Shown piece after piece: positions 45,118-53,561 of a stretch of 64,000 nucleotides of DNA. The position numbers and the translations under genes were made by a program. The stretch's first letter is position 1. Every line of letters starts with the position of its first letter. Below the pieces are notes generated by a model. It was given only the letters and a program-made list of their open reading frames with translations. It was not told the origin of the DNA and made no database searches. Source of the DNA: Sphingobacteriaceae bacterium (GTDB taxonomy: Bacteria > Bacteroidota > Bacteroidia > UBA7662); the NCBI GenBank assembly GCA_013824115.1, contig PNNG01000022.1:228119-292118 (forward strand), given 5' to 3'.

Positions 45118-47061
45118 ATGAACATAGAAGTAATACTCCCTGATGGTAGCCAGCGCCATTATCCCGCCGGCACTACAGCATTAGACGTTGCCAAAAGCAT
45201 CAGCGAAGGCCTGGCCCGCGTGGTTTTGGCAGCCGAGGTAAACGGACAAATTTGGGACTTGCACCGAAGCCTTCCCGAAAAATGCAGCTTAAGCCTGTTG
45301 AAATGGGACAGCGATGGAGGCAAATATGCCTTCTGGCACTCCTCGGCGCACCTTTTGGCCGAAGCACTCGAAGCGCTCTACCCAGGAATTAAGCTAGGTA
45401 TTGGCCCACCCGTTGAAAACGGCTTTTATTACGACATCGATTTTGGCGATTACGCCTTTTCATCGAACGACTTTGAGCAAGTGGAAGCCAAAATGTTAGA
45501 GTTGGCCAAGCAGGAAAATCGTTTCGAACGCTCAGAGGTGAGCAAGGCCGAAGCCATTCGCTTTTTTACTGAAAAGGGCGATCCATATAAATTGGAGCTC
45601 ATCGACGGTTTGGAAGACGGCAGCATCACCTTTTATAAGCAAGGCAATTTTACCGACTTATGTAGGGGACCGCATTTGCCCGATACCGGCAAAATCAAAG
45701 CAGTAAAGCTGTTAAATACCGCTGGCGCTTACTGGCGGGGCAATGAAAAGAACAAGCAACTTACCCGTATTTACGCGGTTACTTTCCCTTCTTCCAAAGA
45801 ACTCAAAGAACACCTCGAACGATTAGAAGAAGCCAAAAAGCGCGACCACCGCAAATTGGGCAAAGAACTCGAGCTATTCACCTTTAGCGAAAAAGTGGGC
45901 ATGGGTTTGCCACTGTGGCTCCCCAAAGGCGCTATGTTGCGCGAGCGGCTCGAAAATTTCATGCGCAAAGCACAAGTCCGTGCAGGCTATGAGCAAGTAA
46001 TTACCCCACACATTGGTAGCAAACAATTGTATGTTACCTCTGGCCACTGGGAGAAGTACGGACAAGACTCCTTCCGCCCCATTTACACACCTCATGAAGG
46101 GGAGGAGTACTTGCTCAAACCCATGAACTGTCCGCACCACTGCGAAATCTACAAAAGCAAGCCCCGCTCTTACAAAGATTTGCCGGTTCGTTTGGCCGAG
46201 TTTGGAACCGTGTATCGTTACGAGCAGCATGGCGAATTGCACGGCTTGACCCGTGTACGTGGTTTTACACAAGACGATGCCCACCTTTTTTGTCGGCCCG
46301 ATCAAGTGAAAGACGAATTCAAGAAGGTCATCGACCTGGTGTTGTACGTCTTTAACGCCTTGGGCTTTTCGGAATACACTGCGCAGATTTCATTGCGTGA
46401 TCCTTTGAACAAGACCAAGTATATAGGAACTGATGAAGCTTGGGAAAAGGCCGAAAATGCCATCATCGAAGCAGCCCAGGAAAAAGGCTTGCGTACGGTT
46501 ACCGAATTGGGTGAGGCTGCGTTTTATGGTCCTAAACTCGACTTCATGGTACGCGATGCCCTAGGTCGCAAATGGCAGTTGGGTACCATTCAGGTAGATT
46601 ACAACCTGCCCGAGCGATTTGAATTGGAGTACACCGGTTCTGATAACCAGAAATACCGCCCGGTAATGATTCACCGTGCGCCGTTTGGTTCGATGGAGCG
46701 ATTTGTAGCCGTTTTGCTCGAACACTGTGGAGGTAAATTCCCCCTTTGGTTATCACCTGAGCAAGTGATTGTGCTGCCCATTAGCGAAAAATTCAAAGAT
46801 TACGCCGAAAATGTTTCTCAGTTGCTGAATTATCACGATATTCGCAGCTTCGTAGACAATAGGGATGAGAAGATAGGGCGGAAAATCCGTGATGCGGAGG
46901 TTCAAAAAACGCCTTACATGCTTATAATCGGCGAAAAAGAGGTGTCTGACAGTGTAGTATCGGTGCGCAAACACGGCGAAGGCGATATCGGCGTAATGTC
47001 ACCAGAAGGCATGTTAGAATACCTGAAGCTGGAAATAAACCGCCAGATTCAACCCGTTTAA
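45118..47061 (+). CDS. thrS: Threonine--tRNA ligase
   Basis: 647 residues. An N-terminal TGS domain ('[18 protein letters not shown]'), an editing domain with '[11 protein letters not shown]' (HxxxH) and '[19 protein letters not shown]', the class II catalytic core with zinc ligands in '[11 protein letters not shown]', motif 2 '[20 protein letters not shown]', and the HGTP anticodon-binding domain ending at about 640 are all present. Length and order match bacterial ThrRS. It leads the thrS-infC-rpmI-rplT cluster, a common order in bacteria. Confidence 0.97.
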   Translation: MNIEVILPDGSQRHYPAGTTALDVAKSISEGLARVVLAAEVNGQIWDLHRSLPEKCSLSLLKWDSDGGKYAFWHSSAHLLAEALEALYPGIKLGIGPPVENGFYYDIDFGDYAFSSNDFEQVEAKMLELAKQENRFERSEVSKAEAIRFFTEKGDPYKLELIDGLEDGSITFYKQGNFTDLCRGPHLPDTGKIKAVKLLNTAGAYWRGNEKNKQLTRIYAVTFPSSKELKEHLERLEEAKKRDHRKLGKELELFTFSEKVGMGLPLWLPKGAMLRERLENFMRKAQVRAGYEQVITPHIGSKQLYVTSGHWEKYGQDSFRPIYTPHEGEEYLLKPMNCPHHCEIYKSKPRSYKDLPVRLAEFGTVYRYEQHGELHGLTRVRGFTQDDAHLFCRPDQVKDEFKKVIDLVLYVFNALGFSEYTAQISLRDPLNKTKYIGTDEAWEKAENAIIEAAQEKGLRTVTELGEAAFYGPKLDFMVRDALGRKWQLGTIQVDYNLPERFELEYTGSDNQKYRPVMIHRAPFGSMERFVAVLLEHCGGKFPLWLSPEQVIVLPISEKFKDYAENVSQLLNYHDIRSFVDNRDEKIGRKIRDAEVQKTPYMLIIGEKEVSDSVVSVRKHGEGDIGVMSPEGMLEYLKLEINRQIQPV

Positions 47062-47067
47062 ACAAAA

Positions 47068-47073
47068 AGGAGG
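47068..47073 (+). promoter_or_regulatory. Strong Shine-Dalgarno site deciding the infC start
   Basis: AGGAGG, five bases before the AUC codon at 47079. Clear Shine-Dalgarno sites are otherwise almost absent from genes in this window. Confidence 0.75.
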
Positions 47074-47078
47074 AAAAT

Positions 47079-47636
47079 ATCGCACAGCAGCCATCGGCAA
47101 ATCCCCGTTTCAGGAGGGAGAAACCCGTTGATCCAATCAACGAAAACATCAATTATCCTGAAGTGAGGCTTGTAGGGGAAAACGTTGAGAATGGCGTTTA
47201 TCCCATTGCCAAAGCTTTAAAACTTGCCGACGAACTGGAGTTAGATCTGGTTTTGATCACGGAAAATGCCAAGCCGCCGGTTTGTCGCATTACCGATTAC
47301 AGCAAGTTCCTGTACGAAAAGAAAAAGCGGGAAAAGGAAATCAAAGCGAATACGGCCAAAACCGTTATCAAAGAAATCCGCTTTGGTCCGAATACCGACG
47401 ATCATGACTTTCAGTTTAAGCTGAAGCATGCCAAAAAATTCCTGGAAGAAGGTTCGAAGGTGAAAGCCTACGTACATTTCAGGGGCCGGGCGATTGTCTT
47501 CAAAGAGCGGGGCGAACTTTTGTTGCTCACCTTTGCGCAAGAATTGGAAGAATTAGGTAAGGTTGAAAGCTTGCCGAAATTGGAAGGAAAGCGGATGTTC
47601 ATCAGCATTGCTCCCAAAGCAGTAAAAACGAAATAA
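47079..47636 (+). CDS. infC: Translation initiation factor IF-3, probable AUC start
   Basis: The conserved N-terminal domain ('[20 protein letters not shown]') begins upstream of the first ordinary start codon (GTG 47163), so that codon would delete family-conserved residues. Reading back in frame, no ATG, GTG or TTG occurs before the thrS stop. An ATC at 47079 sits five bases after a perfect AGGAGG and gives a 185-residue protein of normal length. The basic N-tail is '[18 protein letters not shown]'. E. coli infC likewise uses a non-AUG codon (AUU) so that IF-3 represses its own synthesis. The C-terminal domain ('[20 protein letters not shown]') is intact. Confidence 0.88.
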   Translation: MAQQPSANPRFRREKPVDPINENINYPEVRLVGENVENGVYPIAKALKLADELELDLVLITENAKPPVCRITDYSKFLYEKKKREKEIKANTAKTVIKEIRFGPNTDDHDFQFKLKHAKKFLEEGSKVKAYVHFRGRAIVFKERGELLLLTFAQELEELGKVESLPKLEGKRMFISIAPKAVKTK

Positions 47637-47658
47637 AACTATTTAACCATAGAATACG

Positions 47659-47859
47659 ATGCCTAAAATGAAAACCAATTCCGGTGCTAAAAAGAGGTTC
47701 GCTCTTACCGGATCAGGAAAAATCAAAAGGAAGCACGCCTACAAGCGTCACATTCTCACCAAGATGTCGACCAAGCAGAAGCGTCGTCTCACCAAAGGTG
47801 GCTTGGTAGATTCTACCAATGAGTCGCTCATCAAAAAACTTTTAACTATTGGAAAATAA
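47659..47859 (+). CDS. rpmI: 50S ribosomal protein L35
   Basis: 66 basic residues with the L35 signature '[19 protein letters not shown]' and '[11 protein letters not shown]'. It sits between infC and rplT, the standard order. The start ATG is 22 bases after the infC stop. Confidence 0.97.
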   Translation: MPKMKTNSGAKKRFALTGSGKIKRKHAYKRHILTKMSTKQKRRLTKGGLVDSTNESLIKKLLTIGK

Positions 47860-47905
47860 GTCAGTTTACAAGTGTTTTCGAACCACTGACAAAAATTGAA
47901 AAGCT

Positions 47906-48250
47906 ATGCCAAGATCAGTAAACCACGTAGCCTCGCGCGCACGCCGTAAGAAAGTAATGAAGATGGCCAAAGGCTACTTCACTACCCGTAGCACCGTTTG
48001 GACCGTTGCTAAAAATGCAGTAGAAAAAGCCCTCGGCTATGCCTACCGCGACCGTAAAGCCAAGAAGCGTCATTTCCGCACTTTGTGGATTGCCCGTATC
48101 AACGCGGCAGCTCGCCAAGAAGGAATGAGCTATTCGCAGTTTATGGGCAAACTCGGCAAAACCGAAATTGCTCTCAACCGCAAAGTATTGGCCGATTTGG
48201 CCATGAATCACCCCGAAGCTTTCAAAGCAGTGGTGAAAGAAACCAACTAA
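47906..48250 (+). CDS. rplT: 50S ribosomal protein L20
   Basis: 114 residues beginning '[19 protein letters not shown]', with '[20 protein letters not shown]', the L20 signature. It binds 23S rRNA early in 50S assembly and in many bacteria represses the rpmI-rplT mRNA. No leader structure was resolved here. It is the last gene of the cluster and is followed by a strong terminator. Confidence 0.97.
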   Translation: MPRSVNHVASRARRKKVMKMAKGYFTTRSTVWTVAKNAVEKALGYAYRDRKAKKRHFRTLWIARINAAARQEGMSYSQFMGKLGKTEIALNRKVLADLAMNHPEAFKAVVKETN

Positions 48251-48265
48251 TTGAATTATCCAATG

Positions 48266-48291
48266 AAACCCCGCCTCGGCGGGGTTTTTTT
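48266..48291 (+). terminator. Terminator of the thrS-infC-rpmI-rplT cluster
   Basis: AAACCCCGC (48266-48274), loop CTCG, GCGGGGTTT (48279-48287), with T7 from 48285 to 48291. It may also act weakly on the convergent minus-strand gene. Confidence 0.88.
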
Positions 48292-49120
48292 ATGGGTTTT
48301 GGGTAGCTATCTCGCGCATTATTTCACGCAAATAGACTTGCCGGTTGGCATACATGCGTTCGCGGGCCAGTACCGAGGCACGGTTGTAACCACCCATGTA
48401 ATAGCGCTGAAACCAGGGCAAAACGGCAATGAAGGCATCGAGCGGCGAATACAGCTGGGCAATGCGGATGCTATAGAAAACAAATACGCTGTTTATCAAG
48501 ACCGAGTTTACTGCTTCTCCTTTTTCACCTGCGTATAATTGACCCGATCCGGGAAGCAAAGCACTCATGACCATGGCCAAACGCGCATTGGGTCGTTGGA
48601 ACTTCTTGGGTTGTGCAAAATGGGCGCGAATAGCTGCCGAGTCTTTGGCGATAGCCAGAAAAGACCATTCAGAAACTTCGTATTGACCCAATTCGAATTG
48701 ACAAACTCCTTTGTAGAAGTAATACCGCACTTTTTGAGATTCGTGGGAGGGAACATCAAGTTGAAGTAATTCGCCCAAGGCCATCCCGCTCCGTTGTTCG
48801 GCAATGAGCGTTTTGATTTTCCACAACAAGGCCTCTGTTTGAATAGAGTCGTTGGTAGTATTATAATAGGCCAAATCGAAAAAACGCGCCGCCGTGCTCA
48901 TATAGCCACTTTCGAAATGACACAATCCGATATGCATGCTGAGTACGGCATCAACCTGAGGGTGAATGGCAAAGGCGGCTTTGTTGTAATGGTACACAGC
49001 CAGTGAATACTGCTGCTTCGCTTGCAGGCTTCGGCCCAGCTCCATATCGCTTTGGTGTTGACCAAAAGCGCCCAAGCTCAACCAAACCAAACTAACGATG
49101 CAACTCAAGCAAGCGCGCAT
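48290..49120 (-). CDS. Exported TPR protein with DUF5683-like C-terminal membrane domain
   Basis: 276 residues. The signal peptide is 'MRACLSCIVSLVWLSLGAFGQ'. TPR-like helices run to about residue 170, then a hydrophobic region starts with 'MSALLPGSGQLYAGEKGEA', a Gly/Pro motif typical of DUF5683/TM2-like domains. A paralogue with the same plan is encoded just upstream. The start at 49120 begins the signal peptide and overlaps that gene by 29 bases. It is the last gene of the LolA-like/YidD/TPR cluster. Function unknown; an envelope role is likely from the company it keeps. Confidence 0.7.
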   Translation of the reverse strand: MRACLSCIVSLVWLSLGAFGQHQSDMELGRSLQAKQQYSLAVYHYNKAAFAIHPQVDAVLSMHIGLCHFESGYMSTAARFFDLAYYNTTNDSIQTEALLWKIKTLIAEQRSGMALGELLQLDVPSHESQKVRYYFYKGVCQFELGQYEVSEWSFLAIAKDSAAIRAHFAQPKKFQRPNARLAMVMSALLPGSGQLYAGEKGEAVNSVLINSVFVFYSIRIAQLYSPLDAFIAVLPWFQRYYMGGYNRASVLARERMYANRQVYLREIMREIATQNP

Positions 49121-49913
49121 AGGTGTTGTTTTTGATCTTGGTTTTGATGCTTTGGTTGTACTTTTTGGCCTGTTTATGTGCGCCGTAAATGTTACCCACA
49201 TAAAAACCGGCGGTTAAACTGCCGAAGATCCATACATATGGACTCCTTATGCCATTGTTTTGGAAGCCACGGTAGGTGGTAAATGCATTGGCACCTACAA
49301 AGAGCGCACTCACCAATCCGTCTTTCCAGGCGCCTGCATATACCTTTCCAGCTCCCGGCAACAAGGCCGAAAGTCCTGCTGCCAGTACGGGTGACTTCTG
49401 GCTGCGGTTCTCCCAGTCGAAATAAATTTGTTGCAGCATGCCGTCCAGCGGCAATTGGTTTTCGTAAGCAGGTATTTCTGGTCTTTCGGTCAACAAACTG
49501 CTGCCAAAAAGCAGCTGTCTAGCCAGGTACTTTTCTGATTCAGTAAGCGCCATTTCGCTGCTCTGTTTACTTACAATATGTAAAAACGAAACATCGCGTT
49601 GTAATACCGCATTGTGGCTTTTTTCTTTTTGAAAGGCCCAGCGCATTTGGGGATTGCTTAGGGTAATTTCTCTCGACTGTGCGAAATCAATGGCCCTTTG
49701 CCATTTTCCCATCAAGCGATAGGTGCTTAACAGCTGAAAAGCAACCGAATCATTGGCGGGGTGATAGAAGAGCAAGCGCTCGTATTCTAAGGTAGCCAAT
49801 TCATACTGTGCGGTTTGTTGCAAGTAGGCAGCAAAGGCAGTTTCTTTTTGGCTTTGACCCAAGGCAAAGCCTCCCAGCAGCAAAAAGGAACCGATAAGTT
49901 TAATGGCTTTCAT
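49092..49913 (-). CDS. Exported TPR protein with DUF5683-like C-terminal membrane domain (paralogue)
   Basis: 273 residues. The signal peptide is 'MKAIKLIGSFLLLGGFALGQ'. A short TPR region ('AQYELATLEYERLLFYHPAND') is followed by a C-terminal domain with 'LSALLPGAGKVYAGAWKDG' and three hydrophobic segments. Its motifs align with those of the next gene, so the two look like an old tandem duplication. ATG at 49913 was chosen. It overlaps the end of the YidD-like gene by 14 bases and is therefore co-translated with it. Confidence 0.72.
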   Translation of the reverse strand: MKAIKLIGSFLLLGGFALGQSQKETAFAAYLQQTAQYELATLEYERLLFYHPANDSVAFQLLSTYRLMGKWQRAIDFAQSREITLSNPQMRWAFQKEKSHNAVLQRDVSFLHIVSKQSSEMALTESEKYLARQLLFGSSLLTERPEIPAYENQLPLDGMLQQIYFDWENRSQKSPVLAAGLSALLPGAGKVYAGAWKDGLVSALFVGANAFTTYRGFQNNGIRSPYVWIFGSLTAGFYVGNIYGAHKQAKKYNQSIKTKIKNNTYARLLELHR

Positions 49914-50307
49914 GTACAACAGGATCGTGGTTTAAGCCGGTAACCGCTTCAGCAGGGTAGTAGCTGCGGTTCCATCCGTGGCAGCGCGACAAGCGATCGA
50001 AGGTAGCCATACTGCCTATCAACAAACCATGGTGGCGCAAGGCATGCAATCCATACACCGAGCAGCTGGGCTCAAAGGTACAACTGATGGCATCTTGCGA
50101 TGATATGTACTTCTTATAAAAGGTAAAGGAGAAGTGCGCCAAATTTTGTGCTTCGTTGCTGCCGCTAAAGTCGAACTGATATGGAATACGCAAACTGCGT
50201 TCGGGCTGGTGCCTCACCACCCATTGTACTTCAGCGCTTAGTTGTGCTTGGGCGGGCCGGCACGTACAAAGGGCTATAAGTATATAAATTGCGACTAGGT
50301 GTTTCAT
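49900..50307 (-). CDS. YidD-like protein with an N-terminal signal peptide
   Basis: 135 residues. The YidD core covers about 61-118: 'FYKKYISSQDAISCTFEPSCSVYGLHAL', split here by family columns, has conserved Cys at 76, 82 and 109 ('RCHGW'). Ordinary YidD is a roughly 80-residue cytoplasmic-side membrane-associated helper of YidC insertion. This one has a clear export signal ('MKHLVAIYILIALCTC', then AQAQ) and a 35-residue spacer, so it should act in the periplasm. The start lies inside the preceding LolA-like gene (77-base overlap in another frame). No yidC is nearby. A role different from classical YidD is likely. Confidence 0.78.
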   Translation of the reverse strand: MKHLVAIYILIALCTCRPAQAQLSAEVQWVVRHQPERSLRIPYQFDFSGSNEAQNLAHFSFTFYKKYISSQDAISCTFEPSCSVYGLHALRHHGLLIGSMATFDRLSRCHGWNRSYYPAEAVTGLNHDPVVHESH

Positions 50308-50947
50308 TGATTTTGATATTGCTGTAAGTAGTTTGCTGCAAGCTTTCCTTGGCGCCGTCGTAAGCTATATCCACCACTTCGGTAGGAAAAGGATATCCTT
50401 GCACCAAAATATAGCTTTTGAAGAATTGTTTGCGAAGAATGTGGCCCTTAGGATGGTAAAATACCACCCCTTGTAGTTTTTTGTCTTCGGCACTGGTAGC
50501 CACCTTGCCCAGCTTACTTCCCATGGTGCTGGGAGGTTTCCAAGTAGTTATAGTGAGGTTTTTGTCTTTGTGCACCGATTCCACCTCAAATGGCGAGTTT
50601 TTCAAACCGTAATGGGCCAATTGTTGCGTGAGTCCCAAATGTAAAGTACTCAATTCAACGCGCATTTGAGCAGGCTTGGTAGCAATCAGGCTGTCGTTTC
50701 GTACCACGAGTTGAATGCTGTCTTTGAAAATCCATATTTCCCGGGTTGGAAATTTGATTTCATAAACAATTTGATGGCTACCCAATTCATAATAGCAAGT
50801 GCCCATTACCAAGCGGGCGCCCTCGCTTCCCTTGACCTTCGATTTAACACTAAAATCAGATTGAATGCGATTCAGCTGCTGGGCAGCGGCCTGTGAAGCC
50901 AAAAGAAAACAACTGCAAATAATTACCAGTAGGTAGGGCATGGGCAT
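50231..50947 (-). CDS. LolA-like exported protein (outer-membrane lipoprotein carrier fold)
   Basis: 238 residues. The signal peptide is 'MPMPYLLVIICSCFLLASQAAAQ'. The beta-rich body has LolA-like features: 'QIVYEIKFPTREIWIFKDS' near the start and 'GQGYPFPTEVVDIAYDG'-like strands ending 'TTYSNIKINETPSRNLYTYSP'. LolA carries lipoproteins across the periplasm; this is a divergent relative, not a certain orthologue. The start at 50947 lies directly in the T-run of an upstream hairpin (50955-50978). The 3' end overlaps the YidD-like gene by 77 bases. Confidence 0.62.
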   Translation of the reverse strand: MPMPYLLVIICSCFLLASQAAAQQLNRIQSDFSVKSKVKGSEGARLVMGTCYYELGSHQIVYEIKFPTREIWIFKDSIQLVVRNDSLIATKPAQMRVELSTLHLGLTQQLAHYGLKNSPFEVESVHKDKNLTITTWKPPSTMGSKLGKVATSAEDKKLQGVVFYHPKGHILRKQFFKSYILVQGYPFPTEVVDIAYDGAKESLQQTTYSNIKINETPSRNLYTYSPLYVPARPSTTKR

Positions 50948-50978
50948 AAAAATAGCGCTGTCTCCGAAGAAACAGCGC
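50945..50978 (-). terminator. Terminator or attenuator before the LolA-like gene
   Basis: GCGCTGT (50955-50961) with ACAGCGC (50972-50978), 10-base loop, followed on the minus strand by TATTTTTATG. The ATG of the LolA-like gene is the end of this T-run, so the hairpin ends the upstream gene's transcript and may also control read-through. Confidence 0.6.
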
Positions 50979-50997
50979 ATTTAAATTCTAGCGTAGA

Positions 50998-51423
50998 TTA
51001 CATTCCTGTGGTTCCAAAAGGATTTGGATTGGCTATGTAACTGATGGCGCTTACCACCACGCTCACACCCATACCAATCCAGAATGACAATTTTTGGTCA
51101 CTGGTTTTGTTGCTGTTGATACCAACCACAAAAAAGCCTACCGGCCAACAGCAAAAGCCCCAGGCAAATGCAGTCCAATCCATATCGTCGATGCTGAAAG
51201 GCACAGGCGATGCCATGGCCTGCATATAACCAGCCAAACGATCTGACTCAGGCAGTGCGTTTAACGAAAAGTTACTGCTGAGCAGCGCGTTTTCCAATTC
51301 AGTAACTTCTTGGAATTCAGTAGTAAAGCTGGCCTCGTCGTACTGAAAATCGGTGGCTGTAACAGCCGCATGCGATGCGAGACCAACCAGCGCAAAGCAA
51401 AGTGAAAGCAGGATTTTTTTCAT
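50998..51423 (-). CDS. Small exported membrane protein of unknown function
   Basis: 141 residues. The signal peptide is 'MKKILLSLCFALVGLASHA'. An acidic segment ('FQYDEASFTTEFQEVTELE') and two hydrophobic helices follow ('WGFCCWPVGFFVVGI' and 'IGMGVSVVVSAISYIA'). Proteins of this plan, with a CCWP motif, occur in Bacteroidota, but I know no function. It is flanked by a terminator downstream and rocD upstream (78-base gap). Start at 51423 chosen for the signal peptide. Confidence 0.6.
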   Translation of the reverse strand: MKKILLSLCFALVGLASHAAVTATDFQYDEASFTTEFQEVTELENALLSSNFSLNALPESDRLAGYMQAMASPVPFSIDDMDWTAFAWGFCCWPVGFFVVGINSNKTSDQKLSFWIGMGVSVVVSAISYIANPNPFGTTGM

Positions 51424-51500
51424 GTAATGAAGTTTTGTGAGACCAATATAAGACACATTTTGTTTGCCACAATGGTTGCTCAAAAAAAAGTCGATTCAAG

Positions 51501-52763
51501 CTAAATGCTTTTTACGGCCGACTCAAAGCGGTTCAAGCCTTCCATTAACTCCTGCTCTTTGATGAGGAGGGGGGGCGCCAAGCGAATGATATTGCCATGG
51601 GTAGGTTTGGCCAACATGCCCAATTCCATCATTTTTAAGCAAAGGTTCCAAGCGGTACTACTCTCCGGCCGGTCGTTAATAACTACCGCATTCAGCAGTC
51701 CCTTGCCACGCACCAATTGCAGCAAGTCGTATTTATCGATCAGCTTCTGCATTTCTGCCCTGAATAACTTGCCCATGCGCTCGGCATTTTCGATCATTTT
51801 TTCTTCTACGAGTACTTCCAGTGCGCTCATGGCTACCCGGCACCCCAGTGGATTGCCACCAAAGGTAGAGCCGTGTTCGCCGGGACGTATATTGAGCATG
51901 ATGTCGTCGTCGCACAGTACCGCGCTTACGGGCAGAACCCCTCCGGCCAAGGCTTTGCCCAGCACCAGTATATCGGGACGCACATCCACATGGTCGCAAG
52001 CCAGCATTTTGCCCGTGCGACCGATGCCGGTTTGAATTTCATCGGCAATCATCAGCACCTCATATCTGCTACACAGGGAACGCACCCCACGGATATAGGC
52101 ATCGTCGGGTACCACTACCCCCGCTTCACCTTGAATGGGTTCAAGCATGAAGGCGGCCACATGCGGATCGCGCAAGGCTTGCTCCAGTGCTTCGAGGTCG
52201 TTATAAGGAATCAAATCGTAGCCCGGCACAAAGGGACCAAAGCCTTTGCGCGAGCTGGGGTCGGTGGAGGAGGAGATGGCGCCAATAGATCGGCCCCAGA
52301 AATTGCCTTCCACAAATACAATGCGCGCCTGGTTTTCGGGGATGCGTTTTTTATCGTAGCCCCAACGACGGGCCAATTTTACCGCGGTTTCGGCCGCTTC
52401 CACCCCGGTGTTCATGGGCAAAAGGCGTTGGTAACCGAACAATTCGGTCATGAATTTTTCGTATTGCCCCAAAACATTGTTGTGGAAAGCACGCGAAGTA
52501 AGGGTTAACTGACTGGCTTGCTCCACGAGCGTAGCTACAATTTTGGGATGGCAATGGCCTTGGTTGACGGCACTGTAAGCCGACAAAAAATCGAAATATT
52601 CTTTGCCAGCGGTATCCCAAACGCGCATTCCAGCCCCTTTGGCCAGTACCACCGGCAGGGGATGATAGTTATAGGCACCAAAATCGTGCTCTAGGGCCAT
52701 GGCACTTTCGGCACTGATGCTTGGGTTAAATTGAAAGTCAACTTCGGGGATCGCAGTTTTCAT
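51501..52763 (-). CDS. rocD: Ornithine aminotransferase
   Basis: 420 residues, class III PLP-dependent aminotransferase. The PLP lysine is in '[17 protein letters not shown]', the Asp contacting the ring is in '[15 protein letters not shown]', and '[22 protein letters not shown]' is the family core. '[22 protein letters not shown]' favours ornithine over acetylornithine aminotransferase, since the [13 protein letters not shown] motif is typical of OAT. It converts ornithine and 2-oxoglutarate to glutamate semialdehyde and glutamate. It is transcribed alone, divergent from rpmB. Confidence 0.94.
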   Translation of the reverse strand: MKTAIPEVDFQFNPSISAESAMALEHDFGAYNYHPLPVVLAKGAGMRVWDTAGKEYFDFLSAYSAVNQGHCHPKIVATLVEQASQLTLTSRAFHNNVLGQYEKFMTELFGYQRLLPMNTGVEAAETAVKLARRWGYDKKRIPENQARIVFVEGNFWGRSIGAISSSTDPSSRKGFGPFVPGYDLIPYNDLEALEQALRDPHVAAFMLEPIQGEAGVVVPDDAYIRGVRSLCSRYEVLMIADEIQTGIGRTGKMLACDHVDVRPDILVLGKALAGGVLPVSAVLCDDDIMLNIRPGEHGSTFGGNPLGCRVAMSALEVLVEEKMIENAERMGKLFRAEMQKLIDKYDLLQLVRGKGLLNAVVINDRPESSTAWNLCLKMMELGMLAKPTHGNIIRLAPPLLIKEQELMEGLNRFESAVKSI

Positions 52764-52786
52764 GCTTAAAAATTTGGAATATAGCG

Positions 52787-52817
52787 TTTGTGAATTCGTT
52801 TGCTTCTTCTATCTTTG
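52787..52817 (+). promoter_or_regulatory. rpmB operon promoter
   Basis: TTTG (52787-52790), 19-base spacer, TATCTTTG (52810-52817): a full consensus Bacteroidota promoter. The leader to the rpmB ATG is about 54 nt, longer than elsewhere in the window. Confidence 0.82.
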
Positions 52818-52877
52818 CGTTCTCGTTTGCGGGAGATAGTGCGTCTACTGCAAAAATAAGCTAAAACAGCAAGAAAG

Positions 52878-53111
52878 ATGTCTAAAGTTTGTGTACTTAC
52901 AGGTAAGAAGGTGATGGTTGGAAACAGCGTATCGCACTCGAACATCAAGACAAAGCGCAGGTTCTATCCGAACTTGCAAACCAAGCGTTTCTACATTCCC
53001 GAAACAGGTGAGTGGGTAACCTTGAAGTTGTCGACCAGCGCCATCAAAACCATCAACAAGAATGGTTTCAGCGCTTCTATCAATAAGTTTTTGAAAAAAG
53101 GAAAAATCTGA
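52878..53111 (+). CDS. rpmB: 50S ribosomal protein L28
   Basis: 77 residues, 'MSKVCVLTGKKVMVGNSVSHS' with the Lys-rich 'TKRRFYPNLQTKRF' typical of L28. The first Cys is the only one left of the zinc-binding set found in some L28 forms. It is followed by rpmG after 6 bases. Confidence 0.97.
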   Translation: MSKVCVLTGKKVMVGNSVSHSNIKTKRRFYPNLQTKRFYIPETGEWVTLKLSTSAIKTINKNGFSASINKFLKKGKI

Positions 53112-53117
53112 TAAATC

Positions 53118-53300
53118 ATGGCTAAGAAGGGTAACCGTGTTCAGGTAATCATGGAGTGCACCGAGCACAAAGCCAGTGGCATGCCGGGTACTTCACGCTA
53201 CATTACCGTGAAGAACAAGAAAAATACGACCGAGCGCATGGAGTTGAAAAAATTCAACCCTATTTTGAAGCGTGTAACTGTTCACAAAGAAATTAAGTAA
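53118..53300 (+). CDS. rpmG: 50S ribosomal protein L33
   Basis: 60 residues, '[20 protein letters not shown]' to '[17 protein letters not shown]'. The zinc cysteine pairs of C+ L33 are not present beyond one Cys, so it is a C-minus form, as is usual in Bacteroidota. Part of the rpmB-rpmG-DUF4295 operon. Confidence 0.97.
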   Translation: MAKKGNRVQVIMECTEHKASGMPGTSRYITVKNKKNTTERMELKKFNPILKRVTVHKEIK

Positions 53301-53302
53301 GC

Positions 53303-53461
53303 ATGGCAAAGAAAGTAGTGGCCACCCTGAAGCGCGAAGCTTCAGAAGCAGAAAAAATCGTGAAAGTAATCAAGGCAAAGAGGTCTGATAAGTCGGGCGC
53401 CTACACTTTCAAAGAAGAGTTCATTACCGCCGACCGCGTAAAGGACTACTTTAGCAAGTAA
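53303..53461 (+). CDS. DUF4295 small basic protein
   Basis: 52 residues beginning 'MAKKVVATLKREASEAEKIV' and ending 'EFITADRVKDYFSK'. It starts 2 bases after rpmG. DUF4295 is a short Bacteroidota-specific family regularly found between rpmG and ftsY; it is thought to be ribosome-associated because of its position and charge, but this is inference. Easy to miss because of its size. Confidence 0.9.
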   Translation: MAKKVVATLKREASEAEKIVKVIKAKRSDKSGAYTFKEEFITADRVKDYFSK

Positions 53462-53515
53462 TATCGCAGCTGTGGAGTTGGCACCAAACGGCTTCCACAA
53501 CACGCATGCATCATC

Positions 53516-53548
53516 AAAGGGCCGTTTCACACCGAAACGGCCCTTTTT
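53516..53548 (+). terminator. Terminator between DUF4295 and ftsY
   Basis: A perfect 13-bp stem, AAAGGGCCGTTTC (53516-53528) with GAAACGGCCCTTT (53534-53546), 5-base loop, then T's. It is only 14 bases before the ftsY ATG, so ftsY needs read-through or its own start of transcription. Confidence 0.85.
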
Positions 53549-53561
53549 CATTCAATGAATT

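Noticed and set aside
47163..47636. IF-3 starting at GTG 47163
   Set aside because: It would remove the conserved 'INENINYPE' part of the IF-3 N-terminal domain and has no ribosome-binding site in front.
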